A stretch of DNA of 43,569 nucleotides from Actinomycetota bacterium (GCA_027592925.1 JAQCJO010000008.1:1-43569); one strand, 5' to 3'. Shown: positions 20,580-30,481, numbered from the stretch's first letter. Notes: generated by a model from the letters alone, not told the origin. Numbers and translations: made by a program.

Positions 20580-20692
20580 GAGGTCTCCTGTAGTGCGATT
20601 ACGAACATAGCAAACTTTATGCATACACTATGAGAAAACTTGGTCAATGCAAGAATCGGAACCGAAGTAGTCGGAAGATGGGGAAGAGTGAG

Positions 20693-22969
20693 ATGGCTCA
20701 AAACAAATCGATACACCCAAACGAACCGCATTTTGCAGGAACAATTGATTCGTCATATCAGACGTCCTTACCGGCATGGCCCGAGCTGCCAAAGGGTCTG
20801 CACGGGGCCAACGTCATCACCATCGTTTTTGATGACATGGGTTTTTCTCACCCAAGTTGTTTTGGCAGCACACTCCACACTCCCAACATCGATCGTCTCG
20901 CGCAAAACGGTTTGCGCTACACCGGTTTTCACACAACAGCGTTGTGCTCGCCTTCGCGCGCAAGCTTGTTGACAGGTCGTAATCATCACGCAGTTGGTAT
21001 GCGTGGCGTATCCAACTGGAATACAGGTTTCCCAAATATGCGCGGAGGCATCACTCCGAAGGCCGCCACGATGGCGGAAGTTTTACGACTTGAGGGTTAT
21101 GCAACTTTGTGTGCAGGTAAATGGCACCTTGCACCAATGGAGGAGTGCGCTGCAGCAGGCCCGCACACCAACTGGCCATTGCAAAAAGGATTCGATCGCT
21201 TCTACGGATTTCTGAATGGTGAGACCGATCAGTTTTATCCTGAACTCACTCAGGACAACCAACATGTTTTGCCGCCGCGCACCCCAGAAGAGGGTTATCA
21301 CCTCTCAGAAGATCTTGTTGATCAATCAACAACCTGGATTCGTGATCTGGTTTCGGTGCGACCCGATCGTCCGTTTTATTTGTATCTTGCATTCGGCGCA
21401 CAACATGCACCGCATCATGCACCAGATAGTTATTTGGCAAAGTGGCGCGGCAAGTTTGATGAAGGCTGGGACGTGCATCGCGACGTTTGGTTTAAGCGAC
21501 AGATCGAGATGGGCATTGTTCCGCCGGACACCGTGCTTTCGCCGCGCAACCCTGGCGTGCGCCCATGGGTGGAGCTGAGTGTCAACGAAAAACTGTTTGC
21601 GTGCCGATTGCAAGAAGCTTTCGCGGCAATGCTCGATCACACCGACGCGCAGATTGGTCGCTTGCTCGACTTTCTTGACAAACACAATCTGACCGACAAC
21701 ACCATGATCGCATTGCTTTCGGACAATGGTGCGAGTCGTGAAGGTGGACCACAAGGTGTTGTTGACGAATTTAGTTTTTTTAACGGCATGTGGGAAGACG
21801 TAGACGACATGGTTGCCAACCGGCTTGACGACATTGGCACCAAGAACGCACACTCCAACTATCCGTGGGGTTGGTCGCAAGTGGGCAATACACCGAGTCG
21901 TTGGTACAAGTCGCAAACATACGGTGGTGGAATTCGTGACTCATTGATTCTTCACTGGCCAAAAGGAATTGATCAGCCAGGTGGCATTCGCTCACAGTTT
22001 TGCCATATCACTGACATAGCGCCAACGGTATATGAAGCGCTTGGCATCACTGTTCCGTCTGTAGTCAATGGGCACGGACAAATGCCGATACACGGCGAGA
22101 GCCTGACATACACGTTCAATACTTCAACGCGAGAAACCAAGCGCGGTCCACAGTATTTCGAGATGATGGGGCATCGCGCGATCTGGGCCGACGGTTATAA
22201 GGCGGTCACTTTCCACGACCAAAACGTGCCGTACGAAAACGACACGTGGGGTTTATACAAACTCGACGAAGATTTTTCGGAGATGCATGACTTGTCGGTA
22301 ACACAGCCAGCAAAGCTCAAAGAGATGATTGCGTTGTGGTGGGAGCAAGCAGAGTTACATGGTGTGTTGCCGCTTGACGATCGAGACATCGAGATTTTCG
22401 GTTCAAAGTCGCGTCCTGGTTCGCCGCACTACGGAAACACCTATACGTATTATCCACCCGTTGCGCATATTCCGGCAGATGCATGCCCATTGTTGAGCGG
22501 TCGGGCCTGGACGATTACTGCAGACGTAGTTGTAGGCAATCAGCCGATTGAGGGCGTGATCTATGCACGCGGCGCCCACAACGTCGGACACTCGTTCTTT
22601 GTCAAAGATTCTGTTTTGCACTTTGACTACAACGCGCTTGGTAAGCATCAGCGAGCAAGCGCTCCGATTTCATTGCAACCTGGCAATCATCAGATTGGTG
22701 TTCGGTTCGATCGCGAAGATTCAACAGGCACGATCACGCTGACGGTCGATGGCAAAGATGTTGGCTCGGTGCATATCCCGAAGATTGTTCGAGTGCTGGG
22801 CTCAATGGGAATGGATTTAGGAAGCGATCAGTTGTCGCCTGTGGTCGGCGACTACGTTGCGCCATTTGCATTCAACTCCACTCTCTCGAAAGTGCATTTT
22901 GAAATTCGAAGTCGAGCAACAAAAGCAGACATTGATGCCTTCTTAATCACTGAAGCAGCAAAGGAATAA
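20693..22969 (+). CDS. Arylsulfatase (type I, formylglycine-dependent)
   Basis: NVITIVFDDMGFSHPSCFG, TTALCSPSRASLLTGRNHH (CxPSR), LCAGKWHLAP, MIALLSDNGASREGG; start could be 20630-20693. Confidence 0.94.
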   Translation: MAQNKSIHPNEPHFAGTIDSSYQTSLPAWPELPKGLHGANVITIVFDDMGFSHPSCFGSTLHTPNIDRLAQNGLRYTGFHTTALCSPSRASLLTGRNHHAVGMRGVSNWNTGFPNMRGGITPKAATMAEVLRLEGYATLCAGKWHLAPMEECAAAGPHTNWPLQKGFDRFYGFLNGETDQFYPELTQDNQHVLPPRTPEEGYHLSEDLVDQSTTWIRDLVSVRPDRPFYLYLAFGAQHAPHHAPDSYLAKWRGKFDEGWDVHRDVWFKRQIEMGIVPPDTVLSPRNPGVRPWVELSVNEKLFACRLQEAFAAMLDHTDAQIGRLLDFLDKHNLTDNTMIALLSDNGASREGGPQGVVDEFSFFNGMWEDVDDMVANRLDDIGTKNAHSNYPWGWSQVGNTPSRWYKSQTYGGGIRDSLILHWPKGIDQPGGIRSQFCHITDIAPTVYEALGITVPSVVNGHGQMPIHGESLTYTFNTSTRETKRGPQYFEMMGHRAIWADGYKAVTFHDQNVPYENDTWGLYKLDEDFSEMHDLSVTQPAKLKEMIALWWEQAELHGVLPLDDRDIEIFGSKSRPGSPHYGNTYTYYPPVAHIPADACPLLSGRAWTITADVVVGNQPIEGVIYARGAHNVGHSFFVKDSVLHFDYNALGKHQRASAPISLQPGNHQIGVRFDREDSTGTITLTVDGKDVGSVHIPKIVRVLGSMGMDLGSDQLSPVVGDYVAPFAFNSTLSKVHFEIRSRATKADIDAFLITEAAKE

Positions 22970-22976
22970 CACTTTT

Positions 22977-23546
22977 ATGTCAAACGAACTGATTCTCGAC
23001 TCGTTGCAGCGCCGCATGAAGGCCTTGCATTCGCTGTACGACCAGGCTTTAAGTACGATGACGATTGATCATGTCAATCACTTTGAGCGCGAGGGCGTCA
23101 TGCCAATCGCTTTCAGTCTGTTTCACATTGTCAACGTGATTGACGGATCGTTCATGCTGATCACCGGTGTCGCCCCGATCTGGAACGACGAGTGGAAGGC
23201 CCGTGTCAATCCGTCTATTGCCGATCATGGCAAACATAAAACAGTGGAAGAAATGGTTGGCCAACGCATTGGCAACTACGAAGCTTTTCAGGAGTACTTG
23301 CAATTGGTTTTTGGCCGCGTGCACTCATGGCTCGAGACTTTGGATCCAAACGAACTCACCCGTGTCGTTATTGCCCGTCCGTTTCCGCCGCAGATTGAGT
23401 CGACATATTCGGCTCGCGTGGCGGGCGAGGTGGGTATCACGGTGTTGGATGCGGTCGAGTGCTGGATCTACCAACACGGATTGCGTCACATGGGCGAGAT
23501 TGAACTTGCTCGCGGGCTTGTTGGTCTTGGGGGAATGACGAGCTAG
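22977..23546 (+). CDS. DinB-like superfamily protein
   Basis: Helical ORF with PIAFSLFHIVNVIDGSF and YQHGLRHMGEIELARGL, resembling DinB-fold His motifs. Confidence 0.6.
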   Translation: MSNELILDSLQRRMKALHSLYDQALSTMTIDHVNHFEREGVMPIAFSLFHIVNVIDGSFMLITGVAPIWNDEWKARVNPSIADHGKHKTVEEMVGQRIGNYEAFQEYLQLVFGRVHSWLETLDPNELTRVVIARPFPPQIESTYSARVAGEVGITVLDAVECWIYQHGLRHMGEIELARGLVGLGGMTS

Positions 23547-23551
23547 GGCAG

Positions 23552-24403
23552 TTATCTGCAGCGATTGCGAATTATTCCAACGCCCTCAAGGGTTGTCTCA
23601 ATAATGTCGCCGCGCTGCAAGTAGATGGGTGGCTTGTGCCCATGACCAACACCAGCAGTGGTACCAGTAAAAATTGCGTCACCAGGAAACAGCTTGCAGA
23701 TGCCCGAGAGGTACGAAACGATTTCGGAAATGTCGAAGATCATGTCGCTCGTCTTGGTGTCTTGGCGCGTCTGGCCGTTGATCGAGCATGTGAGACGCAA
23801 ATCGTCGCGACTTGGGTTGTCCTGCATGTCGGCAACCCACGGACCCATCGGGGTAAAACCTGTGCGACTCTTGCCAAGGCTGAACTGTGGTGGCACGCCG
23901 CTGTATTGCAGTGTGCGGTCAGAGATGTCTTGGCCTGCAGTGATGCCTGCGATGTGTTTCCACGCATCTGCTTGAGCAATATTGGTGCCACCACTACCGA
24001 TCACAATGACGAGCTCCGACTCGTAGTCGCATGTTGTACCAACAAGATGAACGTCGCCAGAGGGCGTGTTGATTGAGCTTTGAAACTTGGCAAACATGAG
24101 TGGGGTAGTTGGTATTGGGCTACCCATTTCTTCGGCATGCTTTTTGTAGTTCAGTCCTACCGCAAACAGCTGTCGCGGTTGAGGCACGGGACAGTCGAGT
24201 TGTTCGATTGAGCAAATAGTCCCGTCTGTTGAACTCAGCGTTGCAGCATGCGTGCGAAGCGATTGCCAAGCCGAATAGCACGCCATCACATCGCTTGGCA
24301 GCGCGCCGTTGCTGGAGTGCTCAACATCTACAACCCGAAACTCGGTTGATGATCCAATTACAAAATGTGCCCGACCTTGAACCGACGCAAGTTTGAGCGA
24401 CAT
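23552..24403 (-). CDS. Fumarylacetoacetate hydrolase family protein
   Basis: LFAVGLNYKKHAEEMG, CDYESELVIVIGSGG, ITAGQDISDR, GDAIFTGTTAGVG, RGDIIETTLEGVG. Confidence 0.93.
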   Translation of the reverse strand: MSLKLASVQGRAHFVIGSSTEFRVVDVEHSSNGALPSDVMACYSAWQSLRTHAATLSSTDGTICSIEQLDCPVPQPRQLFAVGLNYKKHAEEMGSPIPTTPLMFAKFQSSINTPSGDVHLVGTTCDYESELVIVIGSGGTNIAQADAWKHIAGITAGQDISDRTLQYSGVPPQFSLGKSRTGFTPMGPWVADMQDNPSRDDLRLTCSINGQTRQDTKTSDMIFDISEIVSYLSGICKLFPGDAIFTGTTAGVGHGHKPPIYLQRGDIIETTLEGVGIIRNRCR

Positions 24404-24423
24404 AATGATCTTTAGGAACGGAT

Positions 24424-25029
24424 TTAGATGCGACCGTATGCGGCGCGTCGCTGTGCTTCGGCCTTTGCTCTGTCGAGACGATCTTTTTCTTTACGCTCTG
24501 CACGTGCACGACGCTTTTCGTCTTGTGCTCTTGCATCAACAGTTGAGCCACCGGTTGCGCCACGAGTGGTGGTTACTGGTGCACTTGGAATTTTGAATCG
24601 ATCATCAGTTAAAACAAGTTTGCGGAAACCGCCAAGTGAAACCGAGTACTGAACCGCCATGAGGCGCACTGCATCAAGTCCAAATGATTCAACGAGTGCT
24701 GGGATCACCAGTTGCAAATCCTCGACGCTTGGGTCGTCAGACTGATCACCGAGCAACTCGATTGCTCGCTCTGTTGCGCCTTCACCGAACAACACGCCGG
24801 TGTCGAGGTATGAGCGACGCTCTTTCATTGCTTCACGAATCTTTGGTGCGAGCGTGGCTGGCTCGGTAAATGCGCCGGCAGGAAGAGCAAGCACCTTGGC
24901 AAGGGCGTCGCGCAGTTTTTCTTCAACTGCTCCAGCAAGTTTGATGATTGATTCGTCGGTCAGGGTGCTGAAAACTGCCGCGTAGCGGCGCTCAATCAAA
25001 ATGGTGTCTCGGGAGTTGCTAACGGGCAT
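24424..25029 (-). CDS. Conserved hypothetical protein with charged C-terminal tail
   Basis: Intact ORF, plausible start; C-terminal DEKRRARAERKEKDRLDRAKAEAQRRAAYGRI; family not recognised. Confidence 0.6.
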   Translation of the reverse strand: MPVSNSRDTILIERRYAAVFSTLTDESIIKLAGAVEEKLRDALAKVLALPAGAFTEPATLAPKIREAMKERRSYLDTGVLFGEGATERAIELLGDQSDDPSVEDLQLVIPALVESFGLDAVRLMAVQYSVSLGGFRKLVLTDDRFKIPSAPVTTTRGATGGSTVDARAQDEKRRARAERKEKDRLDRAKAEAQRRAAYGRI

Positions 25030-25105
25030 GGGATGTTCCTTTTCTGCGCTGTTTAAGCGACGCTTCAGTGTGTCAGGTGCGAGCCCTCGTTACTACGTAT
25101 TTTGG

Positions 25106-25129
25106 CTCTTGTTTCGTCTCTTGTTTCGT
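25106..25129. repeat. Perfect 12-bp tandem duplication upstream of ybaK-like gene
   Basis: CTCTTGTTTCGT-CTCTTGTTTCGT. Confidence 0.9.
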
Positions 25130-25140
25130 ATGATGTGCCC

Positions 25141-25632
25141 ATGAAGGCAGCCACGCCAGCCCTCGTCACCCTCGAACAACTCGGTATTCACTATGTAGCG
25201 CACACGTTTGACCACGACGCAGCCGCTACGGATGAAATTGGTTATGGCAAGGCTGCTGCTCATGCACTCGGCGTGGAAGAGGATCGGGTCTACAAAACGC
25301 TTCTGGCGCAGTCGGAGAATGGTCCTGTGGTTGCGATTGTGCCGGTCAATACACAGCTTTCGCTGAAAGCGCTGGCGCAAGTGCTGCACGTAAAACGTTG
25401 CGAAATGGTGGCGGCACGCGATGCCACACGCATCACTGGTTATGTCATTGGTGGCATCAGCCCGTTTGGTCAAAAGCGAATGTTGCCAACAGTCATTGAT
25501 GAGAGCGCAGTACTACACACAACCATTTTTGTGAGCGGCGGACGCAGGGGTTTAGATATAGAAGTTGGCGCAGTCGATCTGATTGATACGCTGCACGCAA
25601 TACTTGGCGCAATTGCAACAGTTAGCGACTAA
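25141..25632 (+). CDS. ybaK: YbaK/EbsC family Cys-tRNA(Pro) deacylase
   Basis: MKAATPALVTLEQLGIHYVAHTFDHD, VYKTLLAQ, GGISPFGQKRMLPTVID. Confidence 0.9.
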   Translation: MKAATPALVTLEQLGIHYVAHTFDHDAAATDEIGYGKAAAHALGVEEDRVYKTLLAQSENGPVVAIVPVNTQLSLKALAQVLHVKRCEMVAARDATRITGYVIGGISPFGQKRMLPTVIDESAVLHTTIFVSGGRRGLDIEVGAVDLIDTLHAILGAIATVSD

Positions 25633-26518
25633 CGAGGGCTTGTACTTCGCGAATGTTCATCTGATGTGATGTGCGCAACGTGAGGTCGCCAATAGTTCCA
25701 CTCGCCCCCAGATTTGTAGACCATGTGACGTGCCATTGCACAGCGACCTCGGCCTCAAATATTCCGCTGGCTTGCGTCGCAGAAGAATGGCGGTAGGTGT
25801 ACATGCAAGGAGAAGGCAAGCGGTCTCCAAATTGTGACATCCAAATCAATCCTGAGTTGTTGCATGTGAGCGGACCAGAGCCCAAGTTGCCATCGCCCGG
25901 ATTGAAAATAAGTTTCTTTGGGGTGGCTTTGGTGGTGACCGAAATGATGCCTGCAGGAGTAACGATGGATGCTGTGACGGAAACCGGAATCCATAACAAC
26001 GGGTTGACCCAAATCCATGTCCCCACATCGACGAATCCGCGCCGTGCAGGTGGTGCAAAGTTGCCCCACATTGCCGGAAGATTGTCGTACACGACTGATG
26101 CTGCATGCTGTGCAAGTTGTTCGGTCGAGACTTGGGGGATCCAGTGGTAGGAGGTTGCCGGATCACGAGCAGGGCACGTGTAGTTGAACAACCTGTAGTT
26201 GGTAGAACCAATATGTTTTGTTACGACATGGCCGGGACCGGTTGCGCTTGCATCGCGTGGCATTGACTCTGACCATTCGCATTCGGGGTCTGCGCCACCG
26301 CCACCTGCTTGCGAAGCACCATATTCGACACCAGCAATAATTTGATCACCACGCGCGGATGCGCTGACATCAATTGATGATCCATCGATTGCTGGAAGTT
26401 GTGTTGCGTGCACCACAACCGAACTCACACTGCTCAATAGTGTCGCGACAATGGCAATCAACATGACGCTTTTTGTGTTTAATTTTGTGTCTGAGTTCAT
26501 GGCTTTGGGAATCCGCAT
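25622..26518 (-). CDS. Exported protein of unknown function, PKD-like C-terminal pattern
   Basis: Signal peptide; IPVSVTASIVTPAGIISVTTKATPKKLIFNPGDG...PCMYTYRHSSATQASGIFEAEVAVQWHVTW. Confidence 0.7.
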   Translation of the reverse strand: MRIPKAMNSDTKLNTKSVMLIAIVATLLSSVSSVVVHATQLPAIDGSSIDVSASARGDQIIAGVEYGASQAGGGGADPECEWSESMPRDASATGPGHVVTKHIGSTNYRLFNYTCPARDPATSYHWIPQVSTEQLAQHAASVVYDNLPAMWGNFAPPARRGFVDVGTWIWVNPLLWIPVSVTASIVTPAGIISVTTKATPKKLIFNPGDGNLGSGPLTCNNSGLIWMSQFGDRLPSPCMYTYRHSSATQASGIFEAEVAVQWHVTWSTNLGASGTIGDLTLRTSHQMNIREVQALVSR

Positions 26519-27129
26519 TGATCAACATTGAATTTGGTCATGCTGGTTGTCCATGAATATATTTTCCAGACTCCGTTGTCTAGCGTGAGCATCCACACCG
26601 ACAAATACGAGGCAACTGTGTTGTTGAAGATGATGTCGTCAACGGGACTGTCGGTTGCTCCACCATCGACCATGACAATCGAGTTGTAGCTACAGGTGTT
26701 GACCATTGCGTTATTGGCATCAATGATGGTGAGCGAATCAATGCGTATGAGCGCAACGCCCGAACCCGTACGGGCGTGAATGTTGGCGACCGAAAAATCC
26801 CGCACGCGCCGAGTGAGGTCTGCGCGCTGCGGAGAGTTTGGTGCAGAAATTCGTGTGACATCGCATTTCTTCGGCGCAACCATGCACTCGTGGTAGTAGA
26901 GATCGTTTGCTGTGAAATCTCTGCGCAATTGCTCAACCATGTCGAGAGGCGTATCTGTTGAAGCATGAGTTGTCGACGGAACCGTATCCATCACTCTGCT
27001 CATTTCGCCCGTTGGCGACAACACCAACTTGCCAGTATCGAGTTGGAGTACGCCTTCCTGAGTGACGCACGAGCACAACCCAAAAAGCACTGGGATGAAT
27101 AACCTTTTTTTGAGTTTTTTAAGTGGCAT
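26497..27129 (-). CDS. Putative lipoprotein of unknown function
   Basis: MPLKKLKKRLFIPVLFGLCSC lipobox-like; overlaps downstream gene by 22 bp. Confidence 0.65.
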   Translation of the reverse strand: MPLKKLKKRLFIPVLFGLCSCVTQEGVLQLDTGKLVLSPTGEMSRVMDTVPSTTHASTDTPLDMVEQLRRDFTANDLYYHECMVAPKKCDVTRISAPNSPQRADLTRRVRDFSVANIHARTGSGVALIRIDSLTIIDANNAMVNTCSYNSIVMVDGGATDSPVDDIIFNNTVASYLSVWMLTLDNGVWKIYSWTTSMTKFNVDQCGFPKP

Positions 27130-27231
27130 TGAGGTCCTTTGTTTGTGACCGAATGTGGATATTGACACTCCAAAAGTGCTGTGGGCAGATCGTGCTCACA
27201 AAAACAGACGGTAGAATTTCTAGACCCCAAA

Positions 27232-29373
27232 ATGAGTCAGCATCACCCAGACCTCGCGGCCGAACAGGCCCATATCGACAGGGCATATGAGTGCCTTGAG
27301 CGCAGTCGCACTGACGCGTGGCGTATTAGAACCCTCAATGAAGCCGATACTGGTGGCACGTTTCAGGCCCGCTACGAGCGCAATGCCTTCGACGAGCAAT
27401 TGGTCCTGCGTCTGACGCAACTCGACCTGGGCGACGCAGCACTTGTGTTTGGACGCATTGATCGATTTGGTGAAACCGAAGGCGAGATTGAGAGTTTTCA
27501 TATCGGCAGGCTTGCTGTAGCCGATGAGCATCGCGAGCCCGTGGTCGTCGACTGGCGGGCCCCAGTGTCCGAGCCGTTTTATCGTGCAACTGGTCGCGAG
27601 TCAATGGGTCTTGCGCGTCGCCGTCACTTTGCTGTCAATGGTCAAAAATTGTTGGGCATCGAAGACGAATTGTTTGGCGAAGGACACTTGGGTGTTGGTC
27701 ACGATGAAGGTCTTGGCGGAGGAGTTGCGTCGGGTGTTGAGCAAACCGCAACTGGATTGCGTGGATACTCCACACTGTTGACAGCACTTGCGCGTGGACG
27801 CACAGGACAACTTGGCGACATTGTTGCAACAATTCAGGCCGAACAAGATCAGATCATCCGCTCTGGTCACAACGGAGTGCTTGTTGTGCAGGGTGGTCCT
27901 GGCACAGGCAAAACAGTTGTGGCGCTGCATCGTGCCGCGTACTTGTTGTACACATTTCGTTTTCCACTTGAAGATCAGGGCGTGTTAGTTATCGGTCCAA
28001 ACCGCGTGTTCTTGCGTTACATCGAGCAAGTGTTGCCCTCGTTGGGTGAAGCAGGAGTTGAACAAGTGGTGCTTGCCGACTTGGTGCCGGGTCATCGCAT
28101 TGGAGTGATCGATACGAATGCTGCAAAGCGCGTCAAAGGCGACATTCGCATGGCGAAGGTGATTGCAAAAGCAGTTCAAGATCGACAGCGACCTGTGCGC
28201 GACGATGTCGAGATTCCGTATGGCGCGGGCTACATGCGCCTGCGTGCAACTGAGTCTGCGCGCATTGTGCGCGACGCACGACGACGTTTTCGTCGACACA
28301 ACGCAGCGCATCGCTTTGTTGAAACCGAAGTCGTCTCGGCAATGATTGCTTCGAGCCGCAACCCAGACGCCAATGTGGAAACCTTGCGCGACTCGTTGCG
28401 CGATATTCCAGAGTTTCGTGCAACTCTGGCGCGCATGTGGCCAATGCTTGTGCCAGCCGAATTGTTGCATGACTTATTTGGATCTGCAGCGCTTGTGAAG
28501 TCAGCGGCCAAGGACGAATTTTCTGAGGAAGAATACGAATGCCTGGTGCGCGAACGGAGCAAATCGATTGCCGAAGTGTTGTGGAGCGATAGTGATGTTG
28601 CATTGCTCGACGAAGCACTTGCATTGTTGGGGCCACGACCACGCAAGAATGGCAAGATCGACGAAACCGATGAGGTGCGGGTGTTTGGGCACATCGTGAT
28701 TGATGAAGTACAAGACCTCACACCAATGCAGTTGCGCATGGCGTCGCGCAGGTCGTTGAGCGGAGCAATGACAGTCGTTGGAGACTTGGCGCAAGCAACC
28801 GGTCCATTTGCACCAAATGATTGGTCGGACTTGTTGCAATATTTGCCAGCGAAGCGCGAGCAAGAAGTGATCGGCCTCTCTGTCGGGTATCGAATCCCTG
28901 CTCAGATCATGGCATTGGCAGACAAAGTGATGCTCGAAGCAGCACCGTCACTGCGCGCACCGAAATCGGTTCGCGAAGGAGACTTTGGGCCAGACATCGT
29001 TGCAGTAAAAAGCGGCAATGACTTGCTTGATGTGGTGATCGAACAAGCAAAGATTTTGTTAACAAATGTGGGCGAGGGCAATGTTGCAATCGTTTGTCCA
29101 GACGACATGACTGATGCCATTGATAGCGCGCTTACCGCTGCTGGCGTGGCTCACGGGCGAGCAAACACGACTGCGCTTGACTCGCGTCTCACGGTTGTGC
29201 CAGTGAGCGTTGTTAAAGGCCTGGAATTGGACGGAGTGCTCGTAGTAGATCCCGCGCGCATCGTGGCAAGCCAGGTGCACGGTCTGCGATCACTGTATGT
29301 TGCACTTACTCGTTCGACGCAACGCTTAACAGTTGTGCACAGCGAGCCGCTGCCGAACGCAATGCAGAGCTAA
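27232..29373 (+). CDS. HelD-like UvrD-superfamily ATPase/helicase (RNA polymerase-recycling type)
   Basis: IDRAYECLERSR, GRIDR, VVDWRAPVSEPFYRAT, VVQGGPGTGKTVVALHRAAYLLYTFR, HIVIDEVQDLTPMQLRM. Confidence 0.9.
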   Translation: MSQHHPDLAAEQAHIDRAYECLERSRTDAWRIRTLNEADTGGTFQARYERNAFDEQLVLRLTQLDLGDAALVFGRIDRFGETEGEIESFHIGRLAVADEHREPVVVDWRAPVSEPFYRATGRESMGLARRRHFAVNGQKLLGIEDELFGEGHLGVGHDEGLGGGVASGVEQTATGLRGYSTLLTALARGRTGQLGDIVATIQAEQDQIIRSGHNGVLVVQGGPGTGKTVVALHRAAYLLYTFRFPLEDQGVLVIGPNRVFLRYIEQVLPSLGEAGVEQVVLADLVPGHRIGVIDTNAAKRVKGDIRMAKVIAKAVQDRQRPVRDDVEIPYGAGYMRLRATESARIVRDARRRFRRHNAAHRFVETEVVSAMIASSRNPDANVETLRDSLRDIPEFRATLARMWPMLVPAELLHDLFGSAALVKSAAKDEFSEEEYECLVRERSKSIAEVLWSDSDVALLDEALALLGPRPRKNGKIDETDEVRVFGHIVIDEVQDLTPMQLRMASRRSLSGAMTVVGDLAQATGPFAPNDWSDLLQYLPAKREQEVIGLSVGYRIPAQIMALADKVMLEAAPSLRAPKSVREGDFGPDIVAVKSGNDLLDVVIEQAKILLTNVGEGNVAIVCPDDMTDAIDSALTAAGVAHGRANTTALDSRLTVVPVSVVKGLELDGVLVVDPARIVASQVHGLRSLYVALTRSTQRLTVVHSEPLPNAMQS

Positions 29374-29814
29374 TTACTGTTGTGACTGAATCACTAAATC
29401 AAGAAATCTCAGCGCCTTGTCGGCATCTGCAGGACGTGTGCGCTGCACCGAACTAGATGCAAGATCAACGATGCGCTCCATGTCCACGACCGTTTGATCA
29501 ACAGTCTCTCCGCCCTCGGTCACAATCTGGGGCTGCAGTGATCCCCAAATATTGAGCACAGTTGCAAGCGTGGTTTTTGCCCGAGACTTGTCTTCGTTGG
29601 TGATGGCAAGCGAAAGATCCGACAGTGTCGATTTCATTTGACCAAACAATTCGGAGGTTGTGCCAGTTGGCAGAGTGGTGACAGCCGGCTGCGCGAGCGT
29701 AGTGGGTGCCGCAAGGTTGATGGTCGTTGCACAACTCGAAGCAACAGTAATGAGGGCACCGATCAAGACAAAAGTGCGCACTCGTCGTAGCAAATAAAAG
29801 CATTCACCGTGCAT
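29374..29814 (-). CDS. Putative lipoprotein of unknown function
   Basis: VRTFVLIGALITVASSCATTINLAAPTT lipobox-like, intact ORF. Confidence 0.6.
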   Translation of the reverse strand: MHGECFYLLRRVRTFVLIGALITVASSCATTINLAAPTTLAQPAVTTLPTGTTSELFGQMKSTLSDLSLAITNEDKSRAKTTLATVLNIWGSLQPQIVTEGGETVDQTVVDMERIVDLASSSVQRTRPADADKALRFLDLVIQSQQ

Positions 29815-29818
29815 AGGT

Positions 29819-30481
29819 TTATGCAAGTACGAGAATGCGTGCGCTCGTAAATTCGTCAAGTGCCACATCATTGTTGTCAATACGCACGACGCGCGAACCA
29901 TCTTTGTTTGAGGTGACGATTGTGCCGCTGTGGCCCGGCTTGAGGTTGGCCTGTTCGAGAATTTCGAGAATACCGGGGACAAACTCGAGTTCTTCGGGAA
30001 TGCGATTAATGGTGAAAGACTTTCCTTCAACAACATCGCTGAGTTTCGTGAGGCGCTCTTCTTGATATGAAGACCCAGGGATGGGGTTACCGTGTGGGCA
30101 CGTTGTTGGGTTGTGTAGCACTCGGTTCATTGCACTTTCTACTTCCTGGTTCATGATGTGTTCCCACTTGCCGGCCTCGTGGTGTGCTGTTGCCCAAGAG
30201 AGCCCGAGCACGTCAGTAAGAAATCGTTCGGCGATGCGGTGGCGACGAACTATTCGTTCGGCGAGTACATCACCATCTGCGGTGAGCGAAATCTTTGTGC
30301 CTTGAATGACAATCAAACCTTCGGTTTCCATGCGCTTGATCATTTCGGAGACGGATGGACGAGAGACTCCAAGACGATCCGCTACTCGAGCCCGAATGAC
30401 ATCGATATGGTCTTCGCGCAACTCAAAAATACACTCGCAATATTCTTCGAATGCTGGGTGGTGTTCGCCTGTGGTTGCCAC
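29819..30481 (-). CDS. DtxR/IdeR family metal-dependent transcriptional regulator
   Basis: EEYCECIFELRED, VADRLGVSRPSVSEMIKRMETEGLI, HHEAGKWEHIMNQEVESAM, CPHGNPIPG. Confidence 0.93.
   Translation of the reverse strand: MATTGEHHPAFEEYCECIFELREDHIDVIRARVADRLGVSRPSVSEMIKRMETEGLIVIQGTKISLTADGDVLAERIVRRHRIAERFLTDVLGLSWATAHHEAGKWEHIMNQEVESAMNRVLHNPTTCPHGNPIPGSSYQEERLTKLSDVVEGKSFTINRIPEELEFVPGILEILEQANLKPGHSGTIVTSNKDGSRVVRIDNNDVALDEFTSARILVLA

Noticed and set aside
27100-27125. T7 and T6 runs at the lipoprotein start as a phase-variation tract
   Set aside because: Runs are short and encode the usual Lys-rich signal peptide (KKLKKR); no direct evidence for switching.
28133-28739. Two 169-aa minus ORFs opposite HelD
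   Set aside because: Mutually overlapping shadow ORFs with no motif support.
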